Assembly: GCA_007134735.1 (NCBI GenBank)
Contig: SLKG01000071.1
Span: 1-41,854 of the forward strand
Length of the DNA stretch: 41,854 bases
From: Kiritimatiellia bacterium
GTDB taxonomy: Bacteria; Verrucomicrobiota; Kiritimatiellia; SLAD01
Reading direction: 5' to 3'
The translations under genes were made by a program, and so were the position numbers. Below, in pieces: positions 1 to 8,832 of the stretch; the first letter of the stretch is position 1; the number at the start of each line of letters is the position of its first letter. The notes under the pieces are model-generated. The model worked only from the letters and a program-made list of their open reading frames with translations, had not been told where the DNA came from and searched no databases.

Positions 1-30
1 CTTAAACGGTCGTCCCTTCTGCAACTGCCC

Positions 31-76
31 ACTACTTACTTCCTACTGCTGACTTCTTACTTCTGACTTCTGACTA
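31..76. repeat. Low-complexity CTTACTTCTGACT-type tract
   Basis: This is a run of degenerate 7-8 nt units built on ACTTCTGACTTCTTACT-like words, with no coding potential. It lies upstream of the antiporter gene and just before a second short repeat. It resembles the degenerate tract near 33,970-34,130 in style (short near-heptamer units) but not in sequence. Its function is unknown. Confidence 0.5.
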
Positions 77-84
77 TCTCCCCC

Positions 85-109
85 ATCCGTGTTATCCGTG
101 TCATCCGTG
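85..109. repeat. Three ATCCGTG copies at 9-nt spacing
   Basis: The word ATCCGTG occurs at 85-91, 94-100 and 103-109, an exact 9-nt period, followed by GTTAAAT. It could be an iteron-like or dispersed intergenic repeat. No replication or regulatory gene lies next to it, so a dispersed repeat is more likely than a binding-site array. Confidence 0.45.
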
Positions 110-284
110 GTTAAATAGATTTGGATCACGCGCCTTCATCACATTACGTCCATTCTCGTGGAAAGGTTCCCGTTTAAGCGTATCCGATCAAGTGTGGATC
201 CTCTCCGCTTGACCCTTGCGTGACAAGCTCGGTACCCTGCCCCGTGATCATCAATACGTTTGTGGAAGAATAGAGAGTATCTCA

Positions 285-1544
285 ATGGCTACGAGCATTG
301 CCGAAATCATCATATTATGCCTGATTGCCGATTGGTGTTTCCGGCGCATGCGCATCCCGGGGCTCATCGGGATGCTGTTTGTGGGCGTTATCCTGGGACC
401 ATACGTGTTTGGGCTTCTCGATCCCAACCTGCTTGCCATCGGGCCGGACTTACGTCTGATCGCTCTTATTGTAATCCTCCTGCGGGTCGGCTTTGAATTA
501 AGCCGTTCGACGCTCCACAGGATCGGCGCCAGGGCCTTGCTCCTGGCATTCATTCCCGCCACCATTGAAGGTGCGGCCATCACGATGGCCGGGCCCTACC
601 TGCTCGGCCTGAGCTTGTTGGAGTCGGCCATATTGGGATCGGTCCTCGCGGCCGTTTCGCCCGCTGTAGTTGTTCCGTCCATGATTCGCTTCATAAAGGA
701 ACGCCGGGGCGCGTCCAAAGACATTCCGTCCATGGTCATGGCCGCGGCATCGGTTGACGATGTGTACGTGATCGTCGTCCACAGCGCCATACTTGGCGTT
801 TATGTCGGCGGCCGGTTCAACTGGCCCGCTCTTATCGTCGGCGTGCCGGTCTCCCTGGTTCTCGGAATAGCTGTCGGCCTGGCCATTGGTGTCGTCCTGT
901 ACCGCCTGTTCGACCGATTTAACCCCCGGGCGACCAAGAGGGTGCTCATCGTCATTGCGGTGTCCATTCTTCTGGTTCGCATGCAATATGTATTGTCAGG
1001 GGTTCTACCGTTCGCCGGCCTGGTGTCCGCAATGGCTATCGGGTTCATTATCCTGGAGAAGCGGGAACACATGGCGCACGAGCTGTCTGCGAAATTGGCC
1101 AAGACGTGGGTCTTCGCGGAAATCATACTGTTCTCGATGGTCGGGGCTCAGGTGAATATCGGCATTGCATGGCGGGCGGGCGCAATGGGAGCCGCCATTA
1201 TCGCTCTGGGGCTTCTGGCTCGTTCCATCGGTGTCGGTCTTTGCCTGGCCCGAAGCCGGTTGAACATCAAGGAACGGTTGTTTGTTGCGGTTGCGTTTTC
1301 CCCGAAGGCCACCGTGCAAGCGGCTATTGGTTCGGCCCCGCTGTTGGCCATGCGGACGGCCGAAATGGACACGGGACCCGGGGAACTGATTCTTGCGATT
1401 GCGGTACTGAGCATTATCCTGACGGCCCCCACCGGAGCCTGGGCCATTAGCGCCATCGGGCGACGTGTTCTGGAAATCGCCCCCGAATCCGAACACGACG
1501 CCTATGATGCCGCGATAGAAAGCAATGCGGACGAATCAGAATGA
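285..1544 (+). CDS. Cation:proton antiporter (CPA family)
   Basis: This is a 419-residue integral membrane protein with about 11-12 hydrophobic segments running almost end to end, typical of monovalent cation/proton antiporters (Na+/H+ or Kef-type exchanger domain). The helix around residues 125-131 (SPAVVVP) and the acidic pair D158-D159 in ASVDDV match the unwound-helix and ion-binding segments of the family; an Asp-Asp pair is the CPA2-type, usually electrogenic, arrangement. The protein ends in an acidic cytosolic tail of about 25 residues and has no RCK/TrkA-N domain, so it is not a full Kef channel. The ATG at 285 is preferred over an in-frame start at 216 because GAGAG lies 8 nt upstream and the extra residues are hydrophilic and unlike the family. 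Ion specificity cannot be read from the sequence. Confidence 0.85.
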   Translation: MATSIAEIIILCLIADWCFRRMRIPGLIGMLFVGVILGPYVFGLLDPNLLAIGPDLRLIALIVILLRVGFELSRSTLHRIGARALLLAFIPATIEGAAITMAGPYLLGLSLLESAILGSVLAAVSPAVVVPSMIRFIKERRGASKDIPSMVMAAASVDDVYVIVVHSAILGVYVGGRFNWPALIVGVPVSLVLGIAVGLAIGVVLYRLFDRFNPRATKRVLIVIAVSILLVRMQYVLSGVLPFAGLVSAMAIGFIILEKREHMAHELSAKLAKTWVFAEIILFSMVGAQVNIGIAWRAGAMGAAIIALGLLARSIGVGLCLARSRLNIKERLFVAVAFSPKATVQAAIGSAPLLAMRTAEMDTGPGELILAIAVLSIILTAPTGAWAISAIGRRVLEIAPESEHDAYDAAIESNADESE

Positions 1545-1740
1545 GCGCAAGCAGGGACAGGACACCGTTCGTTGCGAACGTATTATCCGCATCGATTTTC
1601 GCTGACCCACCGAACGAACCCCTTTAACAAGGACACTGCCGTCGAATGGCATGGGCGTTCCGGCACGCTCCATCGTTACCCCCGTGCCATCATGGATATC
1701 GCCTTGGCGGGGCGCCCTTACGTTCCGGGTTTTCAATTGA

Positions 1741-4700
1741 TTAAGGATTTGGATCTTCGGCCAGCCAGTCGGTGCTATCCACGGTGCCGACGCCCAATTG
1801 CTCGATCTTGAAGTCGCCGGGAGGAACCGTTCCCCACCAGTTTTCCTGCGCGTCCAGGTCGGCGCCGGCCGGAGCGTTGTACCGGAGGTTCGCTTCCAGG
1901 TTATCGAATGAGTTGTTTTTGAACCTGTCGTCTGCGGTTGAACCCGCATCCGTGAATACAAGGTCCAACCCAATCACATTGCCGCGCATGACGTTGTCCT
2001 CGAAGGTCAGCAGCGCCGGATTATCCGTATCCAGCCGTACCCCTATCCCCCGGGCGGCAAGGCCGTTGACGGGGAACAGATTGTCCATCGCCGTATTGTT
2101 CCGGAGAATGGCATCGGCGTGGCTCGCTTCCACGTCCAGGTCAATACCGAATATGTTGCCGTTGGCGATGTTATTCTCCAACCGGGCGCGTCCGTCGTCG
2201 GCTTGTATAATGGCTTGTAAGCCGTAGCGGGCATTCCCGTATGTTTGGTTTCCGTCGGCATCAATAGTAGCCATATCATTAGGGGCTTCTGCTTGCGCCC
2301 GAATACCAAAACCCTGCGGGTCGTCTGGATCGGTCCAGTCGTCGCCGTTGGCGAAGGCTTGATTGCCCATGACCCAAGTTCCGGCCCTTCCGCCAGATGA
2401 CCACGAAGACACTAGAATTCCGCCCTCCTCATTGTTGTGGGCATGGCTTCGTTGCGCCTCCGCCAGGCCTCTTCCATCGCCGTCTATGCGGCCGGTGACA
2501 TAAATTCCGACTCCTTCATTATGCATGGCCGTATCTTCCAGCGAGCGGGCGTCGGCCGTACCCGAACCCGTTGCATAGGCTTCCACACTGATGCCAATCG
2601 AGGCATTGCCTGTGGCGGTGTTGACCTCGCTTCGAACGGTTGCGTCCCCATCATCGTTCACAATGGCAATGTATTGCTGTCCGTGACCCTCATTGTTGTC
2701 CGTGCGATTATATTCCGCCCACACCATGGCATTGCCCTTACCTTCAGCCCATGCACCTATAAAAATGCCGGGGTTATCCAGCGTTTCGCCGAGTGTGTGC
2801 TCGACCACGTTGTTGCGCACCAACACGTCGCCATCTCCTTCAGAGGAACGCACAGACACCTCCATGCCGCCGCCGTGTCGAATATCGCGAATGTGATTCT
2901 CCCAGATATATACGACGAAATCGCCGTCCGAACCCGTCCCGCCCCGCAGAGCCATCCGCAGGCCGTAATCGTTGTCGGCCATGTCGTTGTCTTCAATGAT
3001 GGCAAACGCGCTGTTATAACCCCGGGCATCAATATCCACGGTGTAGAACGGCTCACTAACGGGATTCTCGTTACGGTGCCCGTAGAACTCGTTGCCCCAG
3101 AGATCCAGAAATAGATGTTGAGCCTGCAAATGATCTCCAAACGCCTCGATATGGATGCCGCTCCGGTAGATTTTCTCAAAGTCTTCTTCCCCACCAAACC
3201 GGTTCCAATTGAAATACGATTCCACATCGCCGCTGGTCAGCATGAAAATGCCGTCACCGGTGCCCCAGATATGGTTTGCAAAGACGTCTATCCGCCCGGA
3301 TTCCGAATAAATACCTCGGGATCCGGACTCAGCGGTGGTGATCCCAAACCCGGCAATTACGGCGTAATCGCCATTGATGGTGATCTCAATGGCGTTTTGC
3401 TGGGAAGCACCCATGACGACCGGCTGTATTCCGCTTCCAAACAACTTGCCTCCATAACACGGGAACGGCACTCCACTGCCAAAGAGCACAATGCCCGGTT
3501 GGTCAAGCACGATGAGGTCCGCCATGCCCCAGCCGGATTGATACGGCTCCTCCGTGTCGAAGACGTACACCATGCGGTTCGGCACGTCGTCCTCCCACCA
3601 GGGTGTGATGGTGTAAAAAGTGGTCTCGTCAAAGACCGCTACAACTCCGCCCTGAACCGTACCTTTGGGTTGTTCCGCCGTGCCCGGATTATCATCGTCA
3701 CCGCGTTCTCCGTCCACGAATATGACGCCGTCGATGATGGGGACGGTTATCGCCTGATTTCGCACGGTGGTGCTGTTGCGTTCACTGACGCTTTCCTCAC
3801 GGCGGGAAACGTTCTCGATATAACCGGATTCCCGCGTTTGGATCTTGGGATCGCGCATGACCATTTCCGCCAGGCGCCCTTCCAATCCGCTCGGACGTTC
3901 ACGATCCAGCCCAGCAAACGGATTGCGCCCCTGCGCTACGGCCGCCAGATCGAACGGCAGGTGCACGCGCGCGCCCACCAGGTAATCGCCGCGGTTCAGT
4001 TCGCGATTCTCATACGCATGCGCATCCAGCGTGAGATGGCCCTTCAACGCGCGCACTTCCAGACGCCCCTTCCAACCTTTCAAGCTGGACCCGAACGGAT
4101 GGTCGAAATGCTGGTATCCGCCGAACACGCGCAGTTCGAGCGGGATATCCTCGGACACCGGCAGGCGTCCGCCGAGTTCGGCGTCCCATCCCTCCAATGC
4201 CGCTTCAAAGCGCTCGAAGGTTTGTCTGAGCGTCCGCGTGGTCGTGATGTCCCGTATGGTCGTTCGGATGACGTAATCCTGCAGGATTTGATGGCCGTCC
4301 GCATAGGGGTCTTGCCAGCCGACCACCTGCCGTTGTTCCTGGGTGCGCCGACTTCGCGCTGTGGATTCGGTTTCGACGGTATCGATCAGGAATTTGTCCT
4401 TGTCGGGCCAGTAATAGTTTACGCGCGCGTCCACCCAATCGCTCAAGAACTCCAGACCGGCGCCGATTTGATCGAAGCGGTTGTTATGACGGGACCAACG
4501 TGCATCGTAATAGACGTTGCCGCCCAGGATGAAGGGATAGCGCGCATCCACTATGTGTCGCAGGCCAAGCCCGACATTGAACTCCTCTTCGCTTCGATCG
4601 CTGATTGCTCCGCGCGGATTGAGGAAAAGCAGGCCGGCGTCATACCGGTATAATGGAAACAGGATATCGCCCTGCGTATAGAATTCCTTTTCCCCGGCAA

Positions 4701-4830
4701 ACAGGCCGAGGGTTAAGGCGCCCGGCCGCGGGTCGGGTTCGGGAGCCTCTTCCGCGTGCGCAGGAAAGGCACACCACAGGATGATTGCCGCCACACCAAA
4801 CCTCAAGCAACGCCGTACCATCCGATTCAT
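1741..4830 (-). CDS. Inverse-autotransporter-like outer membrane protein with beta-helix passenger
   Basis: The protein has 1029 residues and a clear signal peptide (cleavage near AHA-26). Residues about 33-300 look like the intimin/invasin-type beta-barrel (IAT_beta): the segment YYDARWSRHNNRFDQIGAGL, then SDWVDARVNYYWPD, then GYQHFDHPF and GWKGRLEVRALKGH, all typical barrel strands of that family. A linker of about 65 residues leads to FVDGERGDDDNPGTAEQPKGTV, the usual entry of a right-handed parallel beta-helix. The rest (about 365-1029) is repetitive Asn/Gly-rich text with recurring xxNxAxxN and GNxxYG rungs and only sparse Cys. I infer that the C-terminal helix is exposed on the cell surface. 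There are no LysM, Ig-like or C-type lectin domains as in classic intimins. An AGGAGG site sits 5 nt before the ATG. Adhesion or glycan binding is possible but unproven. Confidence 0.8.
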   Translation of the reverse strand: MNRMVRRCLRFGVAAIILWCAFPAHAEEAPEPDPRPGALTLGLFAGEKEFYTQGDILFPLYRYDAGLLFLNPRGAISDRSEEEFNVGLGLRHIVDARYPFILGGNVYYDARWSRHNNRFDQIGAGLEFLSDWVDARVNYYWPDKDKFLIDTVETESTARSRRTQEQRQVVGWQDPYADGHQILQDYVIRTTIRDITTTRTLRQTFERFEAALEGWDAELGGRLPVSEDIPLELRVFGGYQHFDHPFGSSLKGWKGRLEVRALKGHLTLDAHAYENRELNRGDYLVGARVHLPFDLAAVAQGRNPFAGLDRERPSGLEGRLAEMVMRDPKIQTRESGYIENVSRREESVSERNSTTVRNQAITVPIIDGVIFVDGERGDDDNPGTAEQPKGTVQGGVVAVFDETTFYTITPWWEDDVPNRMVYVFDTEEPYQSGWGMADLIVLDQPGIVLFGSGVPFPCYGGKLFGSGIQPVVMGASQQNAIEITINGDYAVIAGFGITTAESGSRGIYSESGRIDVFANHIWGTGDGIFMLTSGDVESYFNWNRFGGEEDFEKIYRSGIHIEAFGDHLQAQHLFLDLWGNEFYGHRNENPVSEPFYTVDIDARGYNSAFAIIEDNDMADNDYGLRMALRGGTGSDGDFVVYIWENHIRDIRHGGGMEVSVRSSEGDGDVLVRNNVVEHTLGETLDNPGIFIGAWAEGKGNAMVWAEYNRTDNNEGHGQQYIAIVNDDGDATVRSEVNTATGNASIGISVEAYATGSGTADARSLEDTAMHNEGVGIYVTGRIDGDGRGLAEAQRSHAHNNEEGGILVSSWSSGGRAGTWVMGNQAFANGDDWTDPDDPQGFGIRAQAEAPNDMATIDADGNQTYGNARYGLQAIIQADDGRARLENNIANGNIFGIDLDVEASHADAILRNNTAMDNLFPVNGLAARGIGVRLDTDNPALLTFEDNVMRGNVIGLDLVFTDAGSTADDRFKNNSFDNLEANLRYNAPAGADLDAQENWWGTVPPGDFKIEQLGVGTVDSTDWLAEDPNP

Positions 4831-4903
4831 AAAGACCTCCTCATTGCGGTCGTTCTAGTTCCTATACCGGACCCGTCATGGGTAAACAGAAATAGCGACG
4901 GAG

Positions 4904-4933
4904 GATATAAACTATTTAGGCGTGGAGGGACAA
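4904..4933 (-). promoter_or_regulatory. Possible promoter of the inverse autotransporter gene
   Basis: On the minus strand TTGTCC (4928-4933) and TATATC (4904-4909) are separated by 18 nt, a fair but imperfect sigma70-like pair. The predicted start would leave a leader of about 65 nt before the ATG at 4830. Several other AT-rich hexamers lie nearby, so this is only a candidate. Confidence 0.3.
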
Positions 4934-5111
4934 GCCTTTTATTTGGGGCTTCTTTTAGGGGATATAAAGCAGGAGCCGCCCTTCCCGGCGGCTGCCTTCC
5001 ACCTCAACGGAATTATCCGTGGAATCGTGGGTCTCCGGCGTCCGGCATGGGCGCCTTCCGGCGGGTTTTTGCACGGCGGATTAACCGGGTTTTGTCACAT
5101 TTCCGATCGCA

Positions 5112-5465
5112 TCACCATGTCGCGGCGCCAATCAACATAATGCCCCACAACAGCACCAGTATAATGTCGATGACCAGACCGATCCATCCGATCACGATTC
5201 CGGCGGTTGCAAATCCATCTCCCGTTAACCGACCTTGTGATTCCGCTATTTCCCTTCGGGCGCTGTACCCGAGTATGAGTCCCACAATCTGCCCCACGAA
5301 CAGACACGCCAGCAATCCGGCGATGGAGCAGACCATGGACGCAATGGCCTTGCCGGATTGCACGGGGGGCACGGATTGAACTACCGGGCGGTGAAGCTCT
5401 TCGCCGCAGGAAACACATTTCCAGGCATTGTCATCATTCTGAGCACCACATTCGGGACAAAACAT
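5112..5465 (-). CDS. Zinc-ribbon DUF4190-type small membrane protein
   Basis: This 117-residue protein begins with a zinc ribbon (C3, C6, C17, C20: CPEC...CVSC). A short Pro/Val linker follows, then two hydrophobic segments (about 39-66 and 84-112) separated by a polar stretch containing SARREIAESQGR. That layout, with a Gly-rich first helix and a second helix starting GFATAGIVIGW, is that of DUF4190 proteins. Family function is unknown; the zinc ribbon is probably cytosolic. AAGGAG lies 9 nt before the ATG. It stands alone between two envelope genes. Confidence 0.75.
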   Translation of the reverse strand: MFCPECGAQNDDNAWKCVSCGEELHRPVVQSVPPVQSGKAIASMVCSIAGLLACLFVGQIVGLILGYSARREIAESQGRLTGDGFATAGIVIGWIGLVIDIILVLLWGIMLIGAATW

Positions 5466-5862
5466 ATTATGAACTCCTTATGCACAACGTCACATTCCTC
5501 ATATCCTCAAATCAGCCCTGACCTCCCTGAGGATTTGCGAATTTATCCTCCTGATCGTCCATTCCGCCTACTTCACTCTGCCCAAACAATACGACCCGTA
5601 TCAAGTCGATTCAGAGCCGATGTGCGGCATAGGCCAGGCCCCGAGAGGCACTGTTTTTCGTTACGGGTTTTTCATATTGACCCCTGTGTCCTCTGTACAT
5701 TACGGTGCTCGGTCATGAAATGGCTGCATCAGCCCGGTTCCCGCAGGCGGGCGCCCGTCTCGTTCGGGACGCGGCTTTCTCTGAGTTCCGGATACTACCG
5801 CCGCGTTTCATTCTCTTATTCGTGCTCGCGTTCAACCACCCGATAATTACCAGGAGGATATC
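5466..5862. other. 397-nt divergent intergenic region, no gene seen
   Basis: This region separates the minus-strand zinc-ribbon gene from the plus-strand CsgG-like gene, so it must hold promoters for both. A good -35 hexamer TTGACC is present at 5677-5682 on the plus strand, but no convincing -10 follows at 16-18 nt. AGGAGG precedes the downstream ATG. Short open frames through the region have no recognisable similarity or ribosome sites. No structured RNA was recognised. Confidence 0.5.
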
Positions 5863-6825
5863 ATGCGTAGTTTATGTGTCACAGTTTTGACCGTTTCTTT
5901 GTGTGCGCTATTTGTGGAACCCGTTGACGCCCAGCGGACCCGGACGCGTTCCGGGGCGGCCGACCTGGGTTTGGAAGAGTATCATGGCATTCGTCATGCC
6001 ATCGGGGTGGTCGATTTTGATAATCAGGCGGGCTGGCGAGGACGCTGGAACCTGGGCAACAACCTTTCCATCATGTTGGAATCGGCGCTGAATGATACGG
6101 ATCGGTTCGTATTGGTGGATCGGGCGCAACTGGGCAACGTACTTCGCGAACAGGATCTCGCCGCAAGCGGGCGCGCCGCACCTGCGCGCGGGGTGGCGCA
6201 GACCGGTCAGATCCGGCCGGCCAAGTATATCGCATCCGGCTCCATTACGGAGGTTGAAGAGTCTGCATCCGGCCGCGACGCGGGGTTCGGTGTTCGCGGG
6301 GTGCGCGTGGGCGGCGGACGCCAGCAGGCGCAGGTTACGGCTATCGTCCGCATCACGGATTCCTCCACGGGCGAAATTGTGGCGCAGGAACGCGTGGTCG
6401 GGCGCGCGGGACGCACCGCGGTACGCCTGGGTGTGCGGCACGGAGGTATGAGCGGCGAATTGGGTGGATTTGAGAAGACGCCGCTTGGCGAGGCGGCCCA
6501 GGATGTTATCAATCAGGCGGCCGTATTCATCGCTCGTCAAATGGAGGAATTCCCGGTGGAAGGCAACGTGATCCGCGTGGCGGCCAACGGGCAGATCCTG
6601 GTCAACCGGGGCTCGGAGTTCGGTGTGTCCGTCGGCCAGGAAATGGAAATGCGCACGGAAGGCGAACAGATCATCGATCCCATGACCGGCGCCGTTCTGG
6701 GTGTTGAGACGGGAGACGTAATCGGTAGACTTCGAGTGGTCCGTGTCGAGGAACGTTTTGCCTATTGCGAAGTGCTCGAAGGCAAGCGGGATCCCGAAGT
6801 CGGGGCGGTGGTGTATCTGAACTGA
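5863..6825 (+). CDS. CsgG/HfaB-family secreted protein
   Basis: The protein has 320 residues with a signal peptide ending near VDA-23. The mature part starts IGVVDFDNQ and continues NNLSIMLESALNDTDRFVLV-DRAQL, then YIASGSITEVEE, and a segment of amphipathic strands ending in STGEIVAQERVVGRAGRT; this order is the CsgG fold (curli secretion channel and relatives). The C-terminal part (about 235-320) looks like a small beta domain that includes GSEFGVSVGQEMEMR and ends GAVVYLN, as in FlgT or CsgG-with-tail proteins. True CsgG is a lipoprotein, but no acceptable lipobox Cys is seen here, so this may be a periplasmic relative and not a pore. No curli genes (csgA, B, E or F) lie nearby. AGGAGG sits 6 nt before the ATG. 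Confidence 0.75.
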   Translation: MRSLCVTVLTVSLCALFVEPVDAQRTRTRSGAADLGLEEYHGIRHAIGVVDFDNQAGWRGRWNLGNNLSIMLESALNDTDRFVLVDRAQLGNVLREQDLAASGRAAPARGVAQTGQIRPAKYIASGSITEVEESASGRDAGFGVRGVRVGGGRQQAQVTAIVRITDSSTGEIVAQERVVGRAGRTAVRLGVRHGGMSGELGGFEKTPLGEAAQDVINQAAVFIARQMEEFPVEGNVIRVAANGQILVNRGSEFGVSVGQEMEMRTEGEQIIDPMTGAVLGVETGDVIGRLRVVRVEERFAYCEVLEGKRDPEVGAVVYLN

Positions 6826-6848
6826 GCCGACCGTCTTGCGTTTTCGGA

Positions 6849-7334
6849 TTACCGGAAGAAAAAGCGGGCGCCGATGGCCCCATTAAGACTCACATCGCTC
6901 CGTGGCGCTACATCCAGGATCGGAACCAACTCAAAGAACAGGTCCACCGGCGCCTGCGCAAAGTGATAATTCACGCCCAACGGGATCCGCACACCCATGC
7001 GCGTACGGCTGCCCCTGCCCCGCCGGCCGCGTTGGTCATCGAATTTAAATCGCGCGCCGATTCCGGTGTATAACGGCAACCTGCCTTTCTCGACCGCGAT
7101 CATCGTATAGTCGTGAAACAGATAGTCGCCATGCACGTGAAATGATGTATTGGGATCAAAAGCCCACGCGATAGCGGCGGCGACGGCCGTGCGTTCCGTC
7201 GTCCAATTCTTTACATTCAACCCGGTCGGCTCACCGAGGATGACACCAACACCCGTACCCGACTCCTGCGCGTTCACGATGCCGGCCGCACCACACACCA
7301 GTATCGCCATCATACCGATGATCATGATTCTCAT
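6849..7334 (-). CDS. Small outer-membrane beta-barrel-like protein
   Basis: This 161-residue protein of unknown function has a signal peptide cleaved near VNA-22. The mature part has short alternating segments such as GVGVILGEPTGLNVKNW, SFHVHGDYLFHDY, LPLYTGIGARFKF and MGVRIPLGVNYHF, and ends GAIGARFFFR, with an aromatic near-terminal residue as in outer-membrane barrels. The size fits an 8-strand barrel. The start at 7334 is chosen because AAGGAGG lies 6-8 nt upstream and the signal peptide begins there; the in-frame ATG 42 nt further upstream would add charged residues and overlap phhB's end. It is the last gene of the msrB-ldhA-phhB run, 38 nt after phhB. Confidence 0.65.
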   Translation of the reverse strand: MRIMIIGMMAILVCGAAGIVNAQESGTGVGVILGEPTGLNVKNWTTERTAVAAAIAWAFDPNTSFHVHGDYLFHDYTMIAVEKGRLPLYTGIGARFKFDDQRGRRGRGSRTRMGVRIPLGVNYHFAQAPVDLFFELVPILDVAPRSDVSLNGAIGARFFFR

Positions 7335-7372
7335 GGTTGCCTCCTTTTTCGGCACTTGCCGTAAATTTAACT

Positions 7373-7711
7373 TCACGCCTCCAAGGCTGCATCCGCCTTG
7401 GCCGCAAAGACAAAATCGCTTTCGGTTAGACCATCGATCTTGTGCGTACAGATCTGCAATTTGACTTTCCCGTAGGCCAGATAGATATCCGGATGATGGT
7501 CCTGGCGTTCGGCTTCCTCGCCCACCCGGACGGTGAAATCGAGCGCCTGCCGGAAATCGTCAAACGTATAAGTCTTTTCCAGGTGGTGTTCGTCCACCAC
7601 GCGCCAATCATTGCCCAGCTCTTTCCGGAGATCTTCGAGCGATTCTCCCTTGAGCGGCTCCTGCTCTCCCCGGCACGCCCGGCATTGCTTTTCCGCCAGT
7701 TTGCTTTTCAT
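7373..7711 (-). CDS. phhB: Pterin-4a-carbinolamine dehydratase
   Basis: This 112-residue protein matches the PCD family: the signature EAERQDHHPDIYLAYGKVKL, followed by CTHKIDGLTESD, carries the active-site His-His-Pro and the later His and Asp. The enzyme dehydrates 4a-hydroxytetrahydrobiopterin in the cycle of aromatic amino acid hydroxylases. Many bacteria carry it without a hydroxylase, where its role is unclear, and no hydroxylase is seen here. The N-terminal part has an extra CRAC motif, possibly a metal or redox pair. It starts 9 nt after ldhA, with AGGAG 7 nt ahead of its ATG, so the two are probably co-transcribed. Confidence 0.9.
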   Translation of the reverse strand: MKSKLAEKQCRACRGEQEPLKGESLEDLRKELGNDWRVVDEHHLEKTYTFDDFRQALDFTVRVGEEAERQDHHPDIYLAYGKVKLQICTHKIDGLTESDFVFAAKADAALEA

Positions 7712-7720
7712 GAGAATCTC

Positions 7721-8731
7721 CTATTCCTCTTTTAATTCCGTGCCCTCAAGCGGGGGTTCCCCTTTGTGCAAGCGCAGAATGTTTTCTGTTGTTACCTTGG
7801 CAATTTCGGCCAGGGCTTCCCGGGTCAGAAAGGCCTGGTGCGACGTGATCAGCACATTCGGGAATGTGAGCAACCGGGCCAGTTCATCGTCCTGCAGAAC
7901 CCGGTCCGAAAGATCTTCGAAGAAGATGCCCTCCTCTTCCTCGTACACATCCAGGGCTACGCCGCCGACGCGGCCGGATTTCAGCGCCTGGATCAATGCC
8001 GACGTGTCCACCAATGCCCCGCGGCTGACGTTGATAAGGATGGCGCCCGGCTTCATCAGGCCCAGGGTCTCCGAATTGACCATATACTGTGTCTCGGGCG
8101 TCAGGGGTACATGAAGCGAAAGGACGTCCGATTCCTTGAAGACCTTCTCCTGTGACTCATACGTTATGCCGTGTTTCCCGGCCCATTCGGTATTCGGATT
8201 GGGATCGTGAGCGAGCACACGCATGCCGAAACCACGCAGGATTTCAGCCGTGATGGCGCCTGTACGCCCCGTACCGACAATCCCGGCCGTCTTGCCGTGA
8301 AGGTCGAACCCAACCAGGCCGGTCAACGAGAAATTCAATTCCCGTACGCGGTTATATGCGCGGTGGATCCGCCGGTTCAACGCAAGCAGCAGGGCCAGAG
8401 TGTGTTCCGCAACGGCATGGGGGGAATAGGCCGGAACACGGGTAACCTGTATGCCCGCTTCCCGGGCCGCTTTGAGATCCACATTGTTGAATCCGGCACT
8501 TCTTAACGCCAAGTGCTTGACCCCGGCTTCCGCCAGGCCGTTCAAGGCTTCGGCATCGGCGCGGTCGTTCACAAAAATGCAAGCCGCCTGCGCCCCGGCC
8601 ACGGTCGGAGCGGTGGCCGCCTCAAGGCGATATGAGTGAAACGCAAAATCCAACTCACCGGCTTTACCGGAATCGAGAAAGGAATCCCGGTCATAGGATT
8701 TCGTGTCGAAAATAGCAACTTTGGGCTTCAT
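7721..8731 (-). CDS. ldhA: D-lactate dehydrogenase (D-2-hydroxyacid dehydrogenase)
   Basis: This 336-residue member of the D-isomer-specific 2-hydroxyacid dehydrogenases is closest in layout to fermentative LdhA. The dinucleotide motif GTGRTG is at 153-158, and D176 follows the next strand, favouring NAD over NADP. The catalytic triad is visible as R237 (NVSRGALVDT), E264 (DVYEEE) and H298 (TSHQAF). The enzyme reduces pyruvate to D-lactate with NADH in the cytosol, a redox sink for fermentation. It lies 101 nt after msrB and 9 nt before phhB. The substrate could be another 2-keto acid, but the GIFFEDLSDRVLQDDELARL loop is typical of D-LDH. Confidence 0.9.
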   Translation of the reverse strand: MKPKVAIFDTKSYDRDSFLDSGKAGELDFAFHSYRLEAATAPTVAGAQAACIFVNDRADAEALNGLAEAGVKHLALRSAGFNNVDLKAAREAGIQVTRVPAYSPHAVAEHTLALLLALNRRIHRAYNRVRELNFSLTGLVGFDLHGKTAGIVGTGRTGAITAEILRGFGMRVLAHDPNPNTEWAGKHGITYESQEKVFKESDVLSLHVPLTPETQYMVNSETLGLMKPGAILINVSRGALVDTSALIQALKSGRVGGVALDVYEEEEGIFFEDLSDRVLQDDELARLLTFPNVLITSHQAFLTREALAEIAKVTTENILRLHKGEPPLEGTELKEE

Positions 8732-8832
8732 CCTGATTTTCTCTTCCTGGTTTCTCCGACCGCTAAGATACCGTCATCCCATATGAATCGCGAGCGGCTT
8801 GCCCGCCGTCCGGGCGGGCCTGATTAAAAATC

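Noticed and set aside
1566-1580. CGTTCG-TTG-CGAACG hairpin after the antiporter gene as a terminator
   Set aside because: The stem is short and no T-run follows on either strand.
3115-4653. A 512-codon open frame on the plus strand opposite the inverse autotransporter
   Set aside because: It is antisense to a gene with a signal peptide, ribosome site and clear domains; its translation has no family features and no ribosome site.
4975-4992. GCCGCC-CTTCCC-GGCGGC hairpin upstream of the inverse autotransporter as a riboswitch or terminator
   Set aside because: No aptamer motifs or U-tract; isolated 6-bp stem in a GC-rich leader.
5677-5682. TTGACC as the -35 of a promoter for the CsgG-like gene
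   Set aside because: No acceptable -10 hexamer lies 16-18 nt downstream.
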